Positions 36,354 through 45,487 of a stretch of DNA of 51,100 nucleotides are shown piece by piece (positions within the stretch are counted from its first letter, which is position 1; the number at the start of each line of letters is the position of its first letter). Source of the DNA: Nitrospira sp. (GTDB lineage Bacteria; Nitrospirota; Nitrospiria; Nitrospirales; Nitrospiraceae); NCBI GenBank assembly GCA_024330965.1, contig JANDJL010000023.1, positions 1 to 51,100 of the forward strand. Direction: 5' to 3'. The notes beneath the pieces are model-generated. The model did not search any database, was not told where the DNA came from, and saw only the letters and a program-made list of their open reading frames with translations. Both the position numbers and the translations under genes were made by a program.

Positions 36354-38179
36354 CAACCATGGCTCGTATCGTCGGCATTGATCTCGGCACGACCAACTCG
36401 CTCGTCGCATACATGGACAAGGGCGTCCCCCGCGTCATCCCCGGCGCCGACGGGCGCACGATAGTCCCCTCCGTCGTCGCGATGACGGATCACGGCCTTC
36501 TCGTCGGCGACGAAGCCAAAGAACATCTGCTTCGCAGCCCAACCCGAACCGTCTATTCCATCAAACGATTCATGGGCAAAGGCCTTGCGGATGTCCAGAG
36601 CGAATTGGCCTATTTCCCCTACACGTTGACCGAGCAGGGCGGCGTCATCCGTATCACGCTGAACGGCAAAACCTATTCCCCCCCGCAGATCTCCGCGATG
36701 ATTCTGAAAGAACTGAAGCGGCGGGCTGAAGCCTACCTGGAGGAAGAAATCACCAAGGCGGTGATCACCGTCCCGGCCTACTTCAACGACAGCCAGCGCC
36801 AAGCCACCAAAGACGCCGGTTTGATCGCCGGCCTGGAGGTCTTGCGGATCATCAACGAGCCGACCGCCGCCTCGCTCGCCTACGGTCTGCAAGAAAAGAC
36901 GCAGGGAACGATCGCCGTGTACGACTTCGGCGGAGGGACGTTCGACATCTCGATCCTCAAGCTGAAACAGGGTATCTTCGAGGTCCTAGCCACGAACGGC
37001 GACACCCACTTGGGCGGCGACGATATCGATCGCCGGATCGTTGATCTGCTCCTCGAGGAAATTCGCTCCGCTTACGGCCTTGATCTCAGCGCCTCCCCCG
37101 ATCACATGCAGGCCCTCCGCCTGGAGGCGGAACGGGCCAAGATTCGGTTGTCGGACGAACTGAAGACATTGTTGACCGTCGAGCTGCCGAACGAACGAAG
37201 CCGCTTCACCAGGGAACTGACGCGCGATCAGCTCGAATCGCTGGTCTCGGACATCATTGAGCGCACGCTGGCGCCCTGCCGAGCGGCAATGAAAGACGCA
37301 GGACTCGCCCCCGAACAGATCGACGAAGTGGTATTAGTCGGCGGATCGACCCGCATGCCTCTGGTCAGGCGACGGGTGCAGGAACTGTTCGGCAAACAGC
37401 CGCACTGTCATCTCAATCCCGATGAAGTCGTGGCGCTCGGAGCGGCGGTCCAAGCGGACATTCTGAGCGGGGGCACCACCGACATGCTGCTGCTCGACGT
37501 CACACCGCTGTCCCTCGGCATCGAGACCATGGGCGGCGTCATGAGCTGCTTGATTCCGCGCAATACCACGATACCGGCCAGCGCCAAAGAAATGTTCACC
37601 ACCTACGTGGACGGCCAGACCGGCGTGGACATCCACATTCTCCAGGGCGAACGAGAGCTGGCGAAAGACAATCGCAGCTTGGCTCGCTTCCGGCTCAAAG
37701 TCCCGCCGTTGCCGGCCGGTGTGCCCCGCATTGAAGTCACGTTCTTGATCGACGCCAACGGCATTCTGCACGTCACCGCGAAGGACATGCGAACCGGCCA
37801 GCAACAGTCGATCGAGGTCAAGCCTTCTTACGGCCTGTCGGAGACCGAAGTGGAGCGGATGATCGAGGAGTCGTTCAAATTCGCCAAGGAAGACATTGCC
37901 TCCCGCCAGCTTATCGAAGCGAGGCTCGAGGCCGGCTCAGTGCTCGCCGCGACGGAAAAGTCCCTCTCGGAAGGCGGCCATCTGGTCTCAGAGGAAGTCC
38001 TCACCGCCGTCCGAACAGCGGCGGCGGCCCTGACCAAGGCCAAGGAAGGTGACAGTGTTCAAACCATCCGGACCCGTATGGCGGAGCTTGAACAGGCGGC
38101 GAAGCCCTTGTCGGTCGCGTTGCTGGACGACTCGCTCAAACGAGGGTTGGAAGGAAAGAAACTCTCGGACGTGACGTGA
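36350..38179 (+). CDS. hscA: Hsp70-type chaperone HscA
   Basis: A 609-residue Hsp70 of the Fe-S branch. ATPase domain: GIDLGTTNSLVAYM, VPAYFNDSQRQATKDAG, NEPTAASLAYG, DFGGGTFDIS and VGGSTRMPLVR. Linker and substrate domain: LLLDVTPLSLGIETMGG near residue 383, then NTTIPASAKEMFTTYVDGQT. With HscB it releases clusters from IscU (LPPVK motif). Two starts, ATG 36350 and ATG 36359, are possible; the first is coupled to hscB. Confidence 0.94.
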   Translation: MTTMARIVGIDLGTTNSLVAYMDKGVPRVIPGADGRTIVPSVVAMTDHGLLVGDEAKEHLLRSPTRTVYSIKRFMGKGLADVQSELAYFPYTLTEQGGVIRITLNGKTYSPPQISAMILKELKRRAEAYLEEEITKAVITVPAYFNDSQRQATKDAGLIAGLEVLRIINEPTAASLAYGLQEKTQGTIAVYDFGGGTFDISILKLKQGIFEVLATNGDTHLGGDDIDRRIVDLLLEEIRSAYGLDLSASPDHMQALRLEAERAKIRLSDELKTLLTVELPNERSRFTRELTRDQLESLVSDIIERTLAPCRAAMKDAGLAPEQIDEVVLVGGSTRMPLVRRRVQELFGKQPHCHLNPDEVVALGAAVQADILSGGTTDMLLLDVTPLSLGIETMGGVMSCLIPRNTTIPASAKEMFTTYVDGQTGVDIHILQGERELAKDNRSLARFRLKVPPLPAGVPRIEVTFLIDANGILHVTAKDMRTGQQQSIEVKPSYGLSETEVERMIEESFKFAKEDIASRQLIEARLEAGSVLAATEKSLSEGGHLVSEEVLTAVRTAAAALTKAKEGDSVQTIRTRMAELEQAAKPLSVALLDDSLKRGLEGKKLSDVT

Positions 38180-38186
38180 GGCTCAG

Positions 38187-38399
38187 ATGAACCTGAAATG
38201 GCAGGATGCCGAAGACATCGCGATTCGCTTGCTCGAAGAACATCCGGACACGGACCCCTTGACCGTGCGTTTTACTGATTTGCACGCCTGGGTCGTAGCC
38301 TTGCCGGAATTCAAGGACGATCCGAAAAAATCCAATGAAAAGATCCTGGAGGCCATCCAAATGGCTTGGCACGAGGAGTATCAGGACTCGCGATCCTGA
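38187..38399 (+). CDS. iscX: Isc accessory protein IscX
   Basis: A 70-residue acidic protein with the IscX/YfhJ blocks LKWQDAEDIAIRLLEEHPD and VRFTDLHAWVVALPEF, DDPKKSNEKILEAIQMAW. It modulates IscS activity and binds iron in E. coli. It closes the operon, seven bases after hscA, and ends three bases short of the convergent PBP1A gene. Confidence 0.92.
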   Translation: MNLKWQDAEDIAIRLLEEHPDTDPLTVRFTDLHAWVVALPEFKDDPKKSNEKILEAIQMAWHEEYQDSRS

Positions 38400-38402
38400 C
38401 CG

Positions 38403-40844
38403 TTACAAGTCGTTTCCATCGGTCGCCAGCGGCTCTTCGGGGATCTGGTCCAACTTGTAGAAGTCCGTCGGATCGACGCGTCGGCTCGACGTCTGCGTCG
38501 GCTCGCTGCCCTTGACAAAGAGCTCCACCGCTCCACCGAAATCCTCGCCTTCCTGATCCTCCTCCAAGAAACCGGTCGATTCATCGATTTTGACGAACGT
38601 GACACCGTCGGGAATTTCGAACGGGACAACCGGAAGCCGATTCAAAGCTTCTTTCATGAAACCTATCCAGATCGGAAGGGCCGCACGGGCGCCGGTTTCG
38701 CCGCGACCGAGCGAGCGACGATCGTCAAACCCCACATACACGCCGGCCACCAGGTTGGGGGCGCCGCCAATGAACCAGGCGTTGATGTAGTCGTTCGTCG
38801 TCCCGGTCTTCCCGGCAATCGGACGATTCAGCACTCGCGCAGCCTGCCCCGTCCCCTTTTGCACCACGTCTTCCATCATATTGGTGATCAGATACGCCGT
38901 TTCCTTCGTCATGACCTCGCGCGGCGCTGGCTCGACCGATTCCAAGACCTGTCCCGTATTATCGACGACCGTCTTGATGGCGAACGGTTCCACACGAACG
39001 CCTTGATTGAGAAAAACCCCGTACACCGCCGTCAGTTCCAGCAATCCCACGGACGACGACCCCAATCCCAGGGAAAGATCAGCCGGCAGTGGGCTGGTTA
39101 TCCCGACTGAACGGGCGAATTCGATGACGTTCTTGACGCCCACCTTATCGAGCAACCGCACCGTCGCCAGGTTGTGCGAGTGCGCCAACGCGTCGCGCAA
39201 CGTCACCATACCGTGAAACTTCCGCTCATAGTTTTCCGGCTTCCAAACCTTGTCGTCCTCCATTTGCTCATAGACCACCGGTGCGTCGAGAATTCGCGTG
39301 GCGGGACTCAACCCTTGATTCATCGCAGTCGCGTATATGAGCGGCTTGAACGCCGAACCCGGCTGCCGATGCGCCTGAACCGCTCGATTGTACTCGCTTC
39401 GCGAAAAATCGACGCCTCCGACCATCGCCCGAATCGCCCCGTTTCTGGGATCGATCGCGATCAAGCCTCCTTCGACCGCCGGCATTTGTTCGAGGGTCAA
39501 CTGCACGCCGTCCCTGCCGACCTTCTTCACCCCAACGTCAATGACATCGCCGGGTTTTAGAAGCTGCCTGACATTGGAGACCATCACGAAATCAACGGCA
39601 GGATCCGCCCCTTTGAGCACGCGCTTCGCCCATGCCATATCGTCGAAGGCCAACCTTCCGGTCTCGCTTCCCACCTGCACCACAAAATGATCCTTCCCCG
39701 CCTTCACCACGATCCCCTCGACCACGTCACCCACGCGAAGCGGCTGGTCGTAAGCCGCAACCTGTGTGGGCTGGAGCGTGCCCAGATCCACCGTTCGTTT
39801 GGGGCCTCGCCACCCCTGACGTTTGTCAAGTTCGCGCACCCCGGAGGCGAACGCCGCCTCCGCCGCCTTTTGCATGGCCACGTTCAACGTGGTGTAGACT
39901 TGCAACCCTCCCTTATAGACCATAGTCTCACCATATTTCGCCACCAGTGCTTGACGGACGTATTCGACGAAATACGGAGCCAGGTGCTCGTTACTCGGCC
40001 GGTGAAAGACAAGCGGTTCGGCGACAGCGGCTTCCCGTTCGGCCGCCGTGATGAAGCCGGCCTCCTGCATCCGAGCCAGAACATGCTCTTGCCGTTTTTT
40101 CGCCCGTTCGTACGCGGTGAAGGGGGAAAACCGGCTGGGCGACTTGGGCAACCCCGCCAAGAACGCCGCCTCCGCGAGTGTCAGTTTGGCCAGATCCTTT
40201 CCGAAATACGACTGGGCCGCGGAAGCCACGCCGTAGGCCCCTTGGCCGAAGTAAATTTGATTCAGATAGGTCTCGAGAATCTGCTCTTTCCCCGTCACCG
40301 CTTCCATTTTATAGGCCAGGATCAGTTCGCGGATCTTACGTTCGTACGAGCGTTCCGACGACAGAAACAACGACCGGGCCAACTGCTGCGTGATGGTGCT
40401 GGCCCCTTCGACCTTTCTCCCGCCGTGTCGGATATTCGTCCATGCCGCGCGCAACATGCCGATGTAGTCCAACCCCGGATGGTCGAAAAACCGGGCGTCT
40501 TCCGTGGCGATCACGGCTTGGATCAGATGCGTGGGAATGCGGGTCAGCGGCGTCAAAATGCGGCGCTCGATGAAGAACTGGCCGATCGGCTGCCGGTCGT
40601 CCGCATAGACGGTCGTCACCAAGCTGGGCTGATAGTTTTCGAGAAGATCGAGCGACGGCAGGTCGCGGGAAAAGTACCAGATCACCCCTCCCACGGTCGT
40701 AGTTCCGGCGATCGCGCAGCCCAAGATTCCGACCAGCGCGAATTGCCACCAACGCCAGCTTCTCTTTCCCGAACCGGACGGTTTCCCGCGCCAGCGCGAA
40801 CCAGACCGTTCTTGAATTTCTATAAACCGATCATCGCCTGGCAT
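38403..40844 (-). CDS. mrcA: Bifunctional penicillin-binding protein 1A
   Basis: An 813-residue class A PBP. A membrane anchor (about residues 34-57) precedes the GT51 glycosyltransferase (VIATEDARFFDHPGLDYIG, EGASTITQQLARSLFLS, KEQILETYLNQIYFGQGAYG) and an OB-type domain. The transpeptidase has QPGSAFKPLIYATAMNQG (SxxK), AHSHNLATVRL (SxN) and AGKTGTTNDYINAWF (KTG). It polymerises and cross-links peptidoglycan. The C-terminal 60 residues are an acidic extension. It is convergent with the isc operon and divergent from typA. Confidence 0.92.
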   Translation of the reverse strand: MPGDDRFIEIQERSGSRWRGKPSGSGKRSWRWWQFALVGILGCAIAGTTTVGGVIWYFSRDLPSLDLLENYQPSLVTTVYADDRQPIGQFFIERRILTPLTRIPTHLIQAVIATEDARFFDHPGLDYIGMLRAAWTNIRHGGRKVEGASTITQQLARSLFLSSERSYERKIRELILAYKMEAVTGKEQILETYLNQIYFGQGAYGVASAAQSYFGKDLAKLTLAEAAFLAGLPKSPSRFSPFTAYERAKKRQEHVLARMQEAGFITAAEREAAVAEPLVFHRPSNEHLAPYFVEYVRQALVAKYGETMVYKGGLQVYTTLNVAMQKAAEAAFASGVRELDKRQGWRGPKRTVDLGTLQPTQVAAYDQPLRVGDVVEGIVVKAGKDHFVVQVGSETGRLAFDDMAWAKRVLKGADPAVDFVMVSNVRQLLKPGDVIDVGVKKVGRDGVQLTLEQMPAVEGGLIAIDPRNGAIRAMVGGVDFSRSEYNRAVQAHRQPGSAFKPLIYATAMNQGLSPATRILDAPVVYEQMEDDKVWKPENYERKFHGMVTLRDALAHSHNLATVRLLDKVGVKNVIEFARSVGITSPLPADLSLGLGSSSVGLLELTAVYGVFLNQGVRVEPFAIKTVVDNTGQVLESVEPAPREVMTKETAYLITNMMEDVVQKGTGQAARVLNRPIAGKTGTTNDYINAWFIGGAPNLVAGVYVGFDDRRSLGRGETGARAALPIWIGFMKEALNRLPVVPFEIPDGVTFVKIDESTGFLEEDQEGEDFGGAVELFVKGSEPTQTSSRRVDPTDFYKLDQIPEEPLATDGNDL

Positions 40845-40979
40845 GGAATCACAACTCCCGGAGGAATGGTGGCGTCCGAAGGCAGCCCTTTCACCTTACA
40901 ACGCACCCCTTCAAAACTCAAGTTCGCCCATGAAGCCGGCATCACACAATCCAACACAACGCGCGATGGACGGGCCACC

Positions 40980-41008
40980 TTGTGCAGGCTCGGCTCGTGA
41001 GGTATACT
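40980..41008 (+). promoter_or_regulatory. Candidate promoter of typA
   Basis: TTGTGC (40980-40985), 17 bases, TATACT (41003-41008). Transcription would begin near 41015, i.e. at the first base of the hairpin described next. Confidence 0.5.
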
Positions 41009-41014
41009 GACCTC

Positions 41015-41044
41015 GACGCCCGGTAGTCGGGGCGTCTTTTTTTT
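41015..41044 (+). terminator. Terminator-like hairpin in the typA leader
   Basis: GACGCCC (41015-41021) pairs with GGGCGTC (41030-41036) and is followed by eight T residues (41037-41044), 17 bases before the typA ATG. No plus-strand gene ends upstream (the upstream gene is on the minus strand), so it cannot simply be an ordinary gene-end terminator. It may be an attenuator or temperature- or cold-responsive leader. Confidence 0.65.
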
Positions 41045-41061
41045 GCCCAAACGGAACAACA

Positions 41062-42927
41062 ATGGACTCTCTATTACAACCACTTGCTTCTCGCACCCGC
41101 CGCAACGATATTCGGAACGTCGCCATCATCGCCCACGTTGATCACGGCAAGACCACGCTCGTTGACGCCGTTCTTCGCCAAACCAGGGTCCACCGAAAAA
41201 TCGACGAAATGGGTGAGCGGATCATGGACTCCATGGACCAAGAGCGCGAACGCGGCATCACGATCCGGGCCAAGAACGCCAGCGTCGTGTACAACGGCGT
41301 GAAGATCAACATCGTCGACACACCGGGCCACGCCGACTTCGGCGGTGAAGTCGAACGAACACTTCGCATGGTGGACGGGGTCCTGCTCTTGATCGACGCC
41401 AAGGAAGGCCCCATGCCGCAGACCACCTTCGTGCTGCGCAAGGCCCTGGCGCTCGGACACAAGGCCATCGTTGTCATCAATAAGATCGACCGGCCGGACG
41501 CCATGATCGACGACGTCGTCAACCGGACATTCGACCTCTTCGTACACTTGGGCGCCACCGACGAGCAACTCGACTTTCCGATCGTCTACACGTCCGCCCT
41601 CAAAGGCATCGCCACGCTGGACGTCAACAAACCGGGGCGCGACATCACGCCGCTGCTCGACACGGTGTTGGAACAGATTCCCGCCCCGACCATCAATGCC
41701 GGGGCGCCGCTCCAACTCTTGGTGCTGGCGCTTGCGCACGATCCATACAAGGGCAAACTCGGTATCGGCAAAATTCAATCGGGTTCGATCGCCAGACGCC
41801 AGAACGTGGTGGTCTTGGGAAAAGACGGCGCGAAACTCCCCGGCAAGGTGTCTGACCTGGCGGTCTATTCCGGTCTCGAACGGGTCGATACGGAACAGGC
41901 CGAGGCAGGAGAGATCGTCGCCGTGGCGGGGCTCGATGATGTCAGCATCGGCGACACCATCGCTGACGCCGAACATCCAATTGCCCTCCCCCGTGTCACG
42001 ATTGACGAGCCGACCGTTCAAATGACCTTTTCCGTGAACAACAGCCCCTTCGCCGGACGGGAAGGGAAGTTCCTCACGTCACGCCATCTGCGCGAACGGC
42101 TTTTCAAAGAGCTGGAAACCAACGTCTCGCTGCGAGTCAATGAAACGGACAGCGCCGATCGCTTTCTCGTGGCCGGACGAGGCGAGCTGCATCTTGCCGT
42201 CTTGATCGAACAGATGCGACGGGAAGGCTATGAGCTGCAAGTCTCTCAGCCGGAAGTCATTCTCCGCCGAGAGGGCGACCAGGTCATGGAACCCTACGAA
42301 GAATTGACCGTTCAAGTGCCGGACCTCTATCAAGGCGCCGTGATCGAAGAAATCGGCAAGCGGCGAGGCACGATGAAAAACATGAGGCTGATCCACTCCG
42401 ACGCTGGGACAAGCGAACTTCATCTGGAATATGAGATTCCCACGCGCGGCCTCATGGGCCTGAAAAACGTCCTCATGGCCAAGACGCGGGGCACGGTCAT
42501 TCTGCACCACGTGTTCAAAGACTATAAACCGGCGCAGGAACAGGACCTGCTTATCGACCCGCACGGATCCCTTTGCGCGTTTGAGGACGGCACCAGCACG
42601 GCCTACGCGCTGTTCATGGCACAGGAGCGGGGGGAGCTGTTCATCGGTCCTGGCGTCGAAGTCTATCGGGGGATGATCGTGGGCCAAAACAGCCGGGACG
42701 AAGACTTGGACATCAACGTGTGCAAAGAGAAGCATCTGACGAACATGCGGGCCTCCGGCTCCGACGAGGCGTTGATTCTCACCCCGCCTCGAGAGGTCAC
42801 GCTGGAATTCGCGTTGGAATACATCGGGGCCGACGAACTGGTGGAGGTCACACCCAAGAGCCTGCGGCTTCGCAAGCGGCTTTTGAATCCCGAAGACCGG
42901 CGCAAAGCCAAAAAGATGGGGAAATGA
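41062..42927 (+). CDS. typA: Ribosome-associated GTPase TypA/BipA
   Basis: A 621-residue translational GTPase. G1 AHVDHGKTTLVDAVL (near residue 24), effector ERERGITIRAKNAS, G3 VDTPGHADFGGEVERT and G4 NKIDRP. EF-G-like domains III and V and the TypA-specific C-terminal domain (EKHLTNMRASGSDEALILTP) follow. It acts in ribosome assembly and stress, particularly at low temperature. It is a stand-alone gene preceded by the hairpin leader. Confidence 0.95.
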   Translation: MDSLLQPLASRTRRNDIRNVAIIAHVDHGKTTLVDAVLRQTRVHRKIDEMGERIMDSMDQERERGITIRAKNASVVYNGVKINIVDTPGHADFGGEVERTLRMVDGVLLLIDAKEGPMPQTTFVLRKALALGHKAIVVINKIDRPDAMIDDVVNRTFDLFVHLGATDEQLDFPIVYTSALKGIATLDVNKPGRDITPLLDTVLEQIPAPTINAGAPLQLLVLALAHDPYKGKLGIGKIQSGSIARRQNVVVLGKDGAKLPGKVSDLAVYSGLERVDTEQAEAGEIVAVAGLDDVSIGDTIADAEHPIALPRVTIDEPTVQMTFSVNNSPFAGREGKFLTSRHLRERLFKELETNVSLRVNETDSADRFLVAGRGELHLAVLIEQMRREGYELQVSQPEVILRREGDQVMEPYEELTVQVPDLYQGAVIEEIGKRRGTMKNMRLIHSDAGTSELHLEYEIPTRGLMGLKNVLMAKTRGTVILHHVFKDYKPAQEQDLLIDPHGSLCAFEDGTSTAYALFMAQERGELFIGPGVEVYRGMIVGQNSRDEDLDINVCKEKHLTNMRASGSDEALILTPPREVTLEFALEYIGADELVEVTPKSLRLRKRLLNPEDRRKAKKMGK

Positions 42928-42997
42928 CGCCATACTCGTCACCTTCCTCCCCGATCCGCAAAGACGATGTGACACAAGAGACGCGAAGGCCTGTACA

Positions 42998-43750
42998 ATG
43001 AGAATTCGCAAAAAAACGCCCAAACCATCCGCCAATCGTCCTCCTCTCTACTTCATCGGCTATCGGGGAACCGCTCCCTCCACGGAGGAGATCAAAGCCT
43101 GGTACGAGCGTGAGTACGGAGGGCCGTTGGCGCTTCGCCACGAAGAGGGCGCGCCAGAATCCTGGCAGGCAAGTCATGCCCCCTGGACGGCCTACGTCGT
43201 CATGCCCTTGCCGGCCAGCCACGCGGGCGACATCATGAAACAATTGGCGTGGGAACATGAGCTGATGGGTGCCGTGGCCCCTCCCGTTTCGACGCCGCGA
43301 GAGATGCCAGACCTGGTGCTGTTCGCCGCGCGACTGGCGCGAGGGCTGACCCTTCTGACACAGGGCACCACCTACGATGTCACGACCCAAGCCTACCGCA
43401 ATCCATCCGACTGGCAGGACCGCCCCCTCACCGAATTCATCCTGGACGATCATCTTACCCTCACCCATGACGACACATCGATCCCGGATCACGTCTGGTC
43501 CTACTCCCTGGGACTCAGCAAGTTCGGGTTGGATGAGCTCGAAATCCGGCAGAAGAAAGGCCTTCCTGAACGGACCGCCCGGGAACTGCTGGCCGAATCG
43601 GCCCGCGAATTGCTCCGTCTGGGACAATCGCCCAAAGTCGGAACGGATCTCGTTCTTCCCCTATTGGGCCGCACGGTTCGAATCGTCAACTATCGCACGG
43701 CGGCCCCGGCGGGACGCATGCTCGGATACCGAGAGCTGTGCATAACGTGA
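42998..43750 (+). CDS. Hypothetical protein, no family recognised
   Basis: A 250-residue soluble protein without signal peptide. Visible blocks: LYFIGYRGTAPSTEEIKAWY near the start, AYVVMPLPASHAGD, then TTYDVTTQAYRNPSDW, and SLGLSKFGLDELEIRQKKGL near the C-terminal third. The last blocks look conserved-domain-like, but I cannot name them (the SLGL-x-KFG-x-DELE pattern resembles DUF4261-type proteins weakly). ATG 42998 has no strong ribosome site. It sits 70 bases after typA and may share its transcript. Confidence 0.6.
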   Translation: MRIRKKTPKPSANRPPLYFIGYRGTAPSTEEIKAWYEREYGGPLALRHEEGAPESWQASHAPWTAYVVMPLPASHAGDIMKQLAWEHELMGAVAPPVSTPREMPDLVLFAARLARGLTLLTQGTTYDVTTQAYRNPSDWQDRPLTEFILDDHLTLTHDDTSIPDHVWSYSLGLSKFGLDELEIRQKKGLPERTARELLAESARELLRLGQSPKVGTDLVLPLLGRTVRIVNYRTAAPAGRMLGYRELCIT

Positions 43751-43831
43751 CAGGTCTGCTCGCGCCATCGGCCCCTGCTCCATATTTCATGATTTCATGC
43801 TGGGTGGTCCCCCTCTAGGCCTTCAGGCCCG

Positions 43832-43861
43832 TTGACAACGTTTGAAGACGCGGGGTACAAG
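43832..43861 (+). promoter_or_regulatory. Candidate promoter of the peroxiredoxin gene
   Basis: TTGACA (43832-43837) and TACAAG (43856-43861), 18 bases apart. The -35 lies in an 8-base arm (GTTGACAA) that is repeated inverted 56 bases downstream as TTGTCAAC (43895-43902), a possible operator pair. A doubled AGCTTACAT follows near 43911. Confidence 0.45.
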
Positions 43862-43942
43862 GTCTCTCCGGGGAGGGGTTTCGGATCTCACGCATTGTCA
43901 ACATTCAGCGAGCTTACATAGCTTACATAAGGAGGGCCGGAG

Positions 43943-44413
43943 ATGAGCGACGTAGCACCAGAAATCAAGGTCGGCGACACCGCGCCGGATTTTACGTTAA
44001 AAGATCAAGATCAGAAGGACGTCAGACTCAGCGACTACCGCGGCAAGAAAAACGTGGTGCTGTGCTTCTATCCGCTGGACTGGAGCCCGGTCTGCCACGG
44101 GGAAAACAAATGTTTGTCGGATGATTTCCCCAAGTTTGAATCCGCCAATGCCGAGCTGTTCGGCATCAGTTGCGACAGCTTCTTTTCACACAAGGCTTGG
44201 GCCGATTCCCTCGGCCTTCGGCACCGGCTCCTTGCCGACATGCACCGGACGGTTTGCAAGTCTTACGGCCTGTACTTCGAGCCGTTGAACTGCTCCAAAC
44301 GCGCGACCGTGATCGTCGACAAGAACGGGAAGGTCGCCTATGTCAAGGTGCAGGAAATTAAAACGGCGCGGGAGGACAAAGAAATCCTCGACGCCCTCGC
44401 CAAGCTGAACTAG
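43943..44413 (+). CDS. Peroxiredoxin (AhpC/TSA family)
   Basis: A 156-residue thiol peroxidase. The active site is [13 protein letters not shown] (peroxidatic Cys51, P-x3-S-x2-C) with a second cysteine close by at Cys57 (CHGENKC), a spacing reminiscent of BCP/PrxQ-type resolving cysteines. It removes hydrogen peroxide and alkyl hydroperoxides. AAGGAGGG lies before the ATG. The neighbouring thioredoxin-like gene may recycle it. Confidence 0.9.
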   Translation: MSDVAPEIKVGDTAPDFTLKDQDQKDVRLSDYRGKKNVVLCFYPLDWSPVCHGENKCLSDDFPKFESANAELFGISCDSFFSHKAWADSLGLRHRLLADMHRTVCKSYGLYFEPLNCSKRATVIVDKNGKVAYVKVQEIKTAREDKEILDALAKLN

Positions 44414-44416
44414 CGC

Positions 44417-44465
44417 GAGAGGTTTTACCTCTCAGGACGCACAGGACGCACGGTCCTGTGCGTCC
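44417..44465 (+). terminator. Two tandem hairpins after the peroxiredoxin gene
   Basis: First: GAGAGGT/ACCTCTC (44417-44423, 44427-44433) with a TTT loop. Second: a perfect 13-base stem, GGACGCACAGGAC (44435-44447) with its complement (44453-44465) around GCACG. No T-run follows, so it may be a Rho-assisted end, an mRNA-stabilising structure or a repeat remnant. Confidence 0.6.
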
Positions 44466-44507
44466 GTGACAGCTCCCAACGCACGAGAACCATTTCCCGG
44501 CTGCCCC

Positions 44508-44837
44508 ATGAGCACCGTCATTGACGTCAGCGACGAGAACTACAAGGAATTTACCGACGGCGACGGAGCCGTTGTGGCCTATGGTCTGGCCGCCTGCGAA
44601 CCTTGCCAAGCCTATGATGCCATCCTCGAAGAGACGGCCGCCAAATTCCCCGCGATCAAGGTCGGTAAAGCCAAGATGCACATACCGGGCCGTTGTCGAG
44701 AAATCAAGAAAACCCACTTGTTCGAGACCTACCCCACCACCCACTTTTTCGCCCACGGGAAATTGCTTCTGACCCGCGAAGGCATCGTCGAGCCGGCTGA
44801 ATTGGCTGAACTTATTACGACCCTCTTGTTAAAGTAA
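44508..44837 (+). CDS. Thioredoxin-like protein with CEPC motif
   Basis: A 109-residue single-domain thioredoxin fold. The active site is YGLAACEPCQAYD (Cys30, Cys33), with IEP-like cis-proline in TYPTTHFFAHG. The motif CEPC instead of CGPC suggests an altered redox potential. It lacks a signal peptide. Start ATG 44508; upstream in-frame codons extend into the hairpin. It may reduce the neighbouring peroxiredoxin (inference from position). Confidence 0.78.
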   Translation: MSTVIDVSDENYKEFTDGDGAVVAYGLAACEPCQAYDAILEETAAKFPAIKVGKAKMHIPGRCREIKKTHLFETYPTTHFFAHGKLLLTREGIVEPAELAELITTLLLK

Positions 44838-44860
44838 TCCTACATTTTCTGACGAGGACT

Positions 44861-44889
44861 TTGACAATTTCCCCCTTATACCGGATAAG
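44861..44889 (+). promoter_or_regulatory. Candidate promoter of the paired exported-protein genes
   Basis: TTGACA (44861-44866), then GATAAG (44884-44889) after 17 bases, some 85 bases before the first of the two paralogous genes. Confidence 0.45.
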
Positions 44890-44973
44890 ATGTTCTCACC
44901 GGAGGCGATCCCAGGCCGGAGGAACGTCTCATGTCTTTAGCTCATCGATGATTGGTATGAAGGAGGCCCTTGC

Positions 44974-45462
44974 ATGAGAAGAACGATGACCGGCCTGGTC
45001 GCGGCAACTGCGCTGGCCGTAACGGCGCTGGGATGGGCACATACGGACGAATACTTTGAATTTGTTGACGCTCCACATGGCGGACAGTTGCGCATGACGG
45101 GACCGTTTCATCTGGAATTGGTCGCCAAGGAAGGCGACCTCACTGTGTACGTCACGGACCATGCCGACAACAGAATCAGCGTGGAAGGAGGCCTCGCCAA
45201 AGCGACCGTTGAAACGGGGGGGACCAGAATGCAGGTGCATCTCCATCCTGTCGGCAGCAACGTGCTCAAGGGGGTCGGATCTTTTACCCTCACACCGGAG
45301 ACGGTCGTCATCGTGTTTCTGAAATTGCCGAATCAGGACGGCTATGCCGCCCGTTTCATGCCGCTGAAACCGAAGACCGCCTTCACCGGACAGCAACCCA
45401 AAGGGGGAGCGTCAGCGGCGGACGGAGAACATCACCACCATCACCATCCACCAAAACACTAA
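44974..45462 (+). CDS. Exported protein with hexahistidine tail
   Basis: A 162-residue protein with a signal peptide (MRRTMTGLVAATALAVTALG; likely cleaved after ALGWA). The mature part has DAPHGGQLRMTGPFHLELV, then LTVYVTDHADNRISVEGGLA, VHLHPVGSNVLKGVGSFTL. It ends GEHHHHHHPPKH, a natural run of six histidines. This layout (HGG, ELV, LYV/LYVxDH) resembles the metal-binding N-terminal parts of CusB/CzcB-like proteins, so metal binding is likely. It has a tandem paralogue 25 bases downstream. Confidence 0.78.
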   Translation: MRRTMTGLVAATALAVTALGWAHTDEYFEFVDAPHGGQLRMTGPFHLELVAKEGDLTVYVTDHADNRISVEGGLAKATVETGGTRMQVHLHPVGSNVLKGVGSFTLTPETVVIVFLKLPNQDGYAARFMPLKPKTAFTGQQPKGGASAADGEHHHHHHPPKH

Positions 45463-45487
45463 CGGTCCCTGTGACGGAGAATCGACC

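Noticed and set aside
41015..41044. Ordinary terminator of an upstream gene
   Set aside because: The gene upstream is transcribed away from it, and no plus-strand gene ends nearby.
45428..45459. Hexahistidine run as cloning-vector contamination
   Set aside because: It is within a native gene with signal peptide, followed by PPKH and a paralogue, and has no vector sequence around it.
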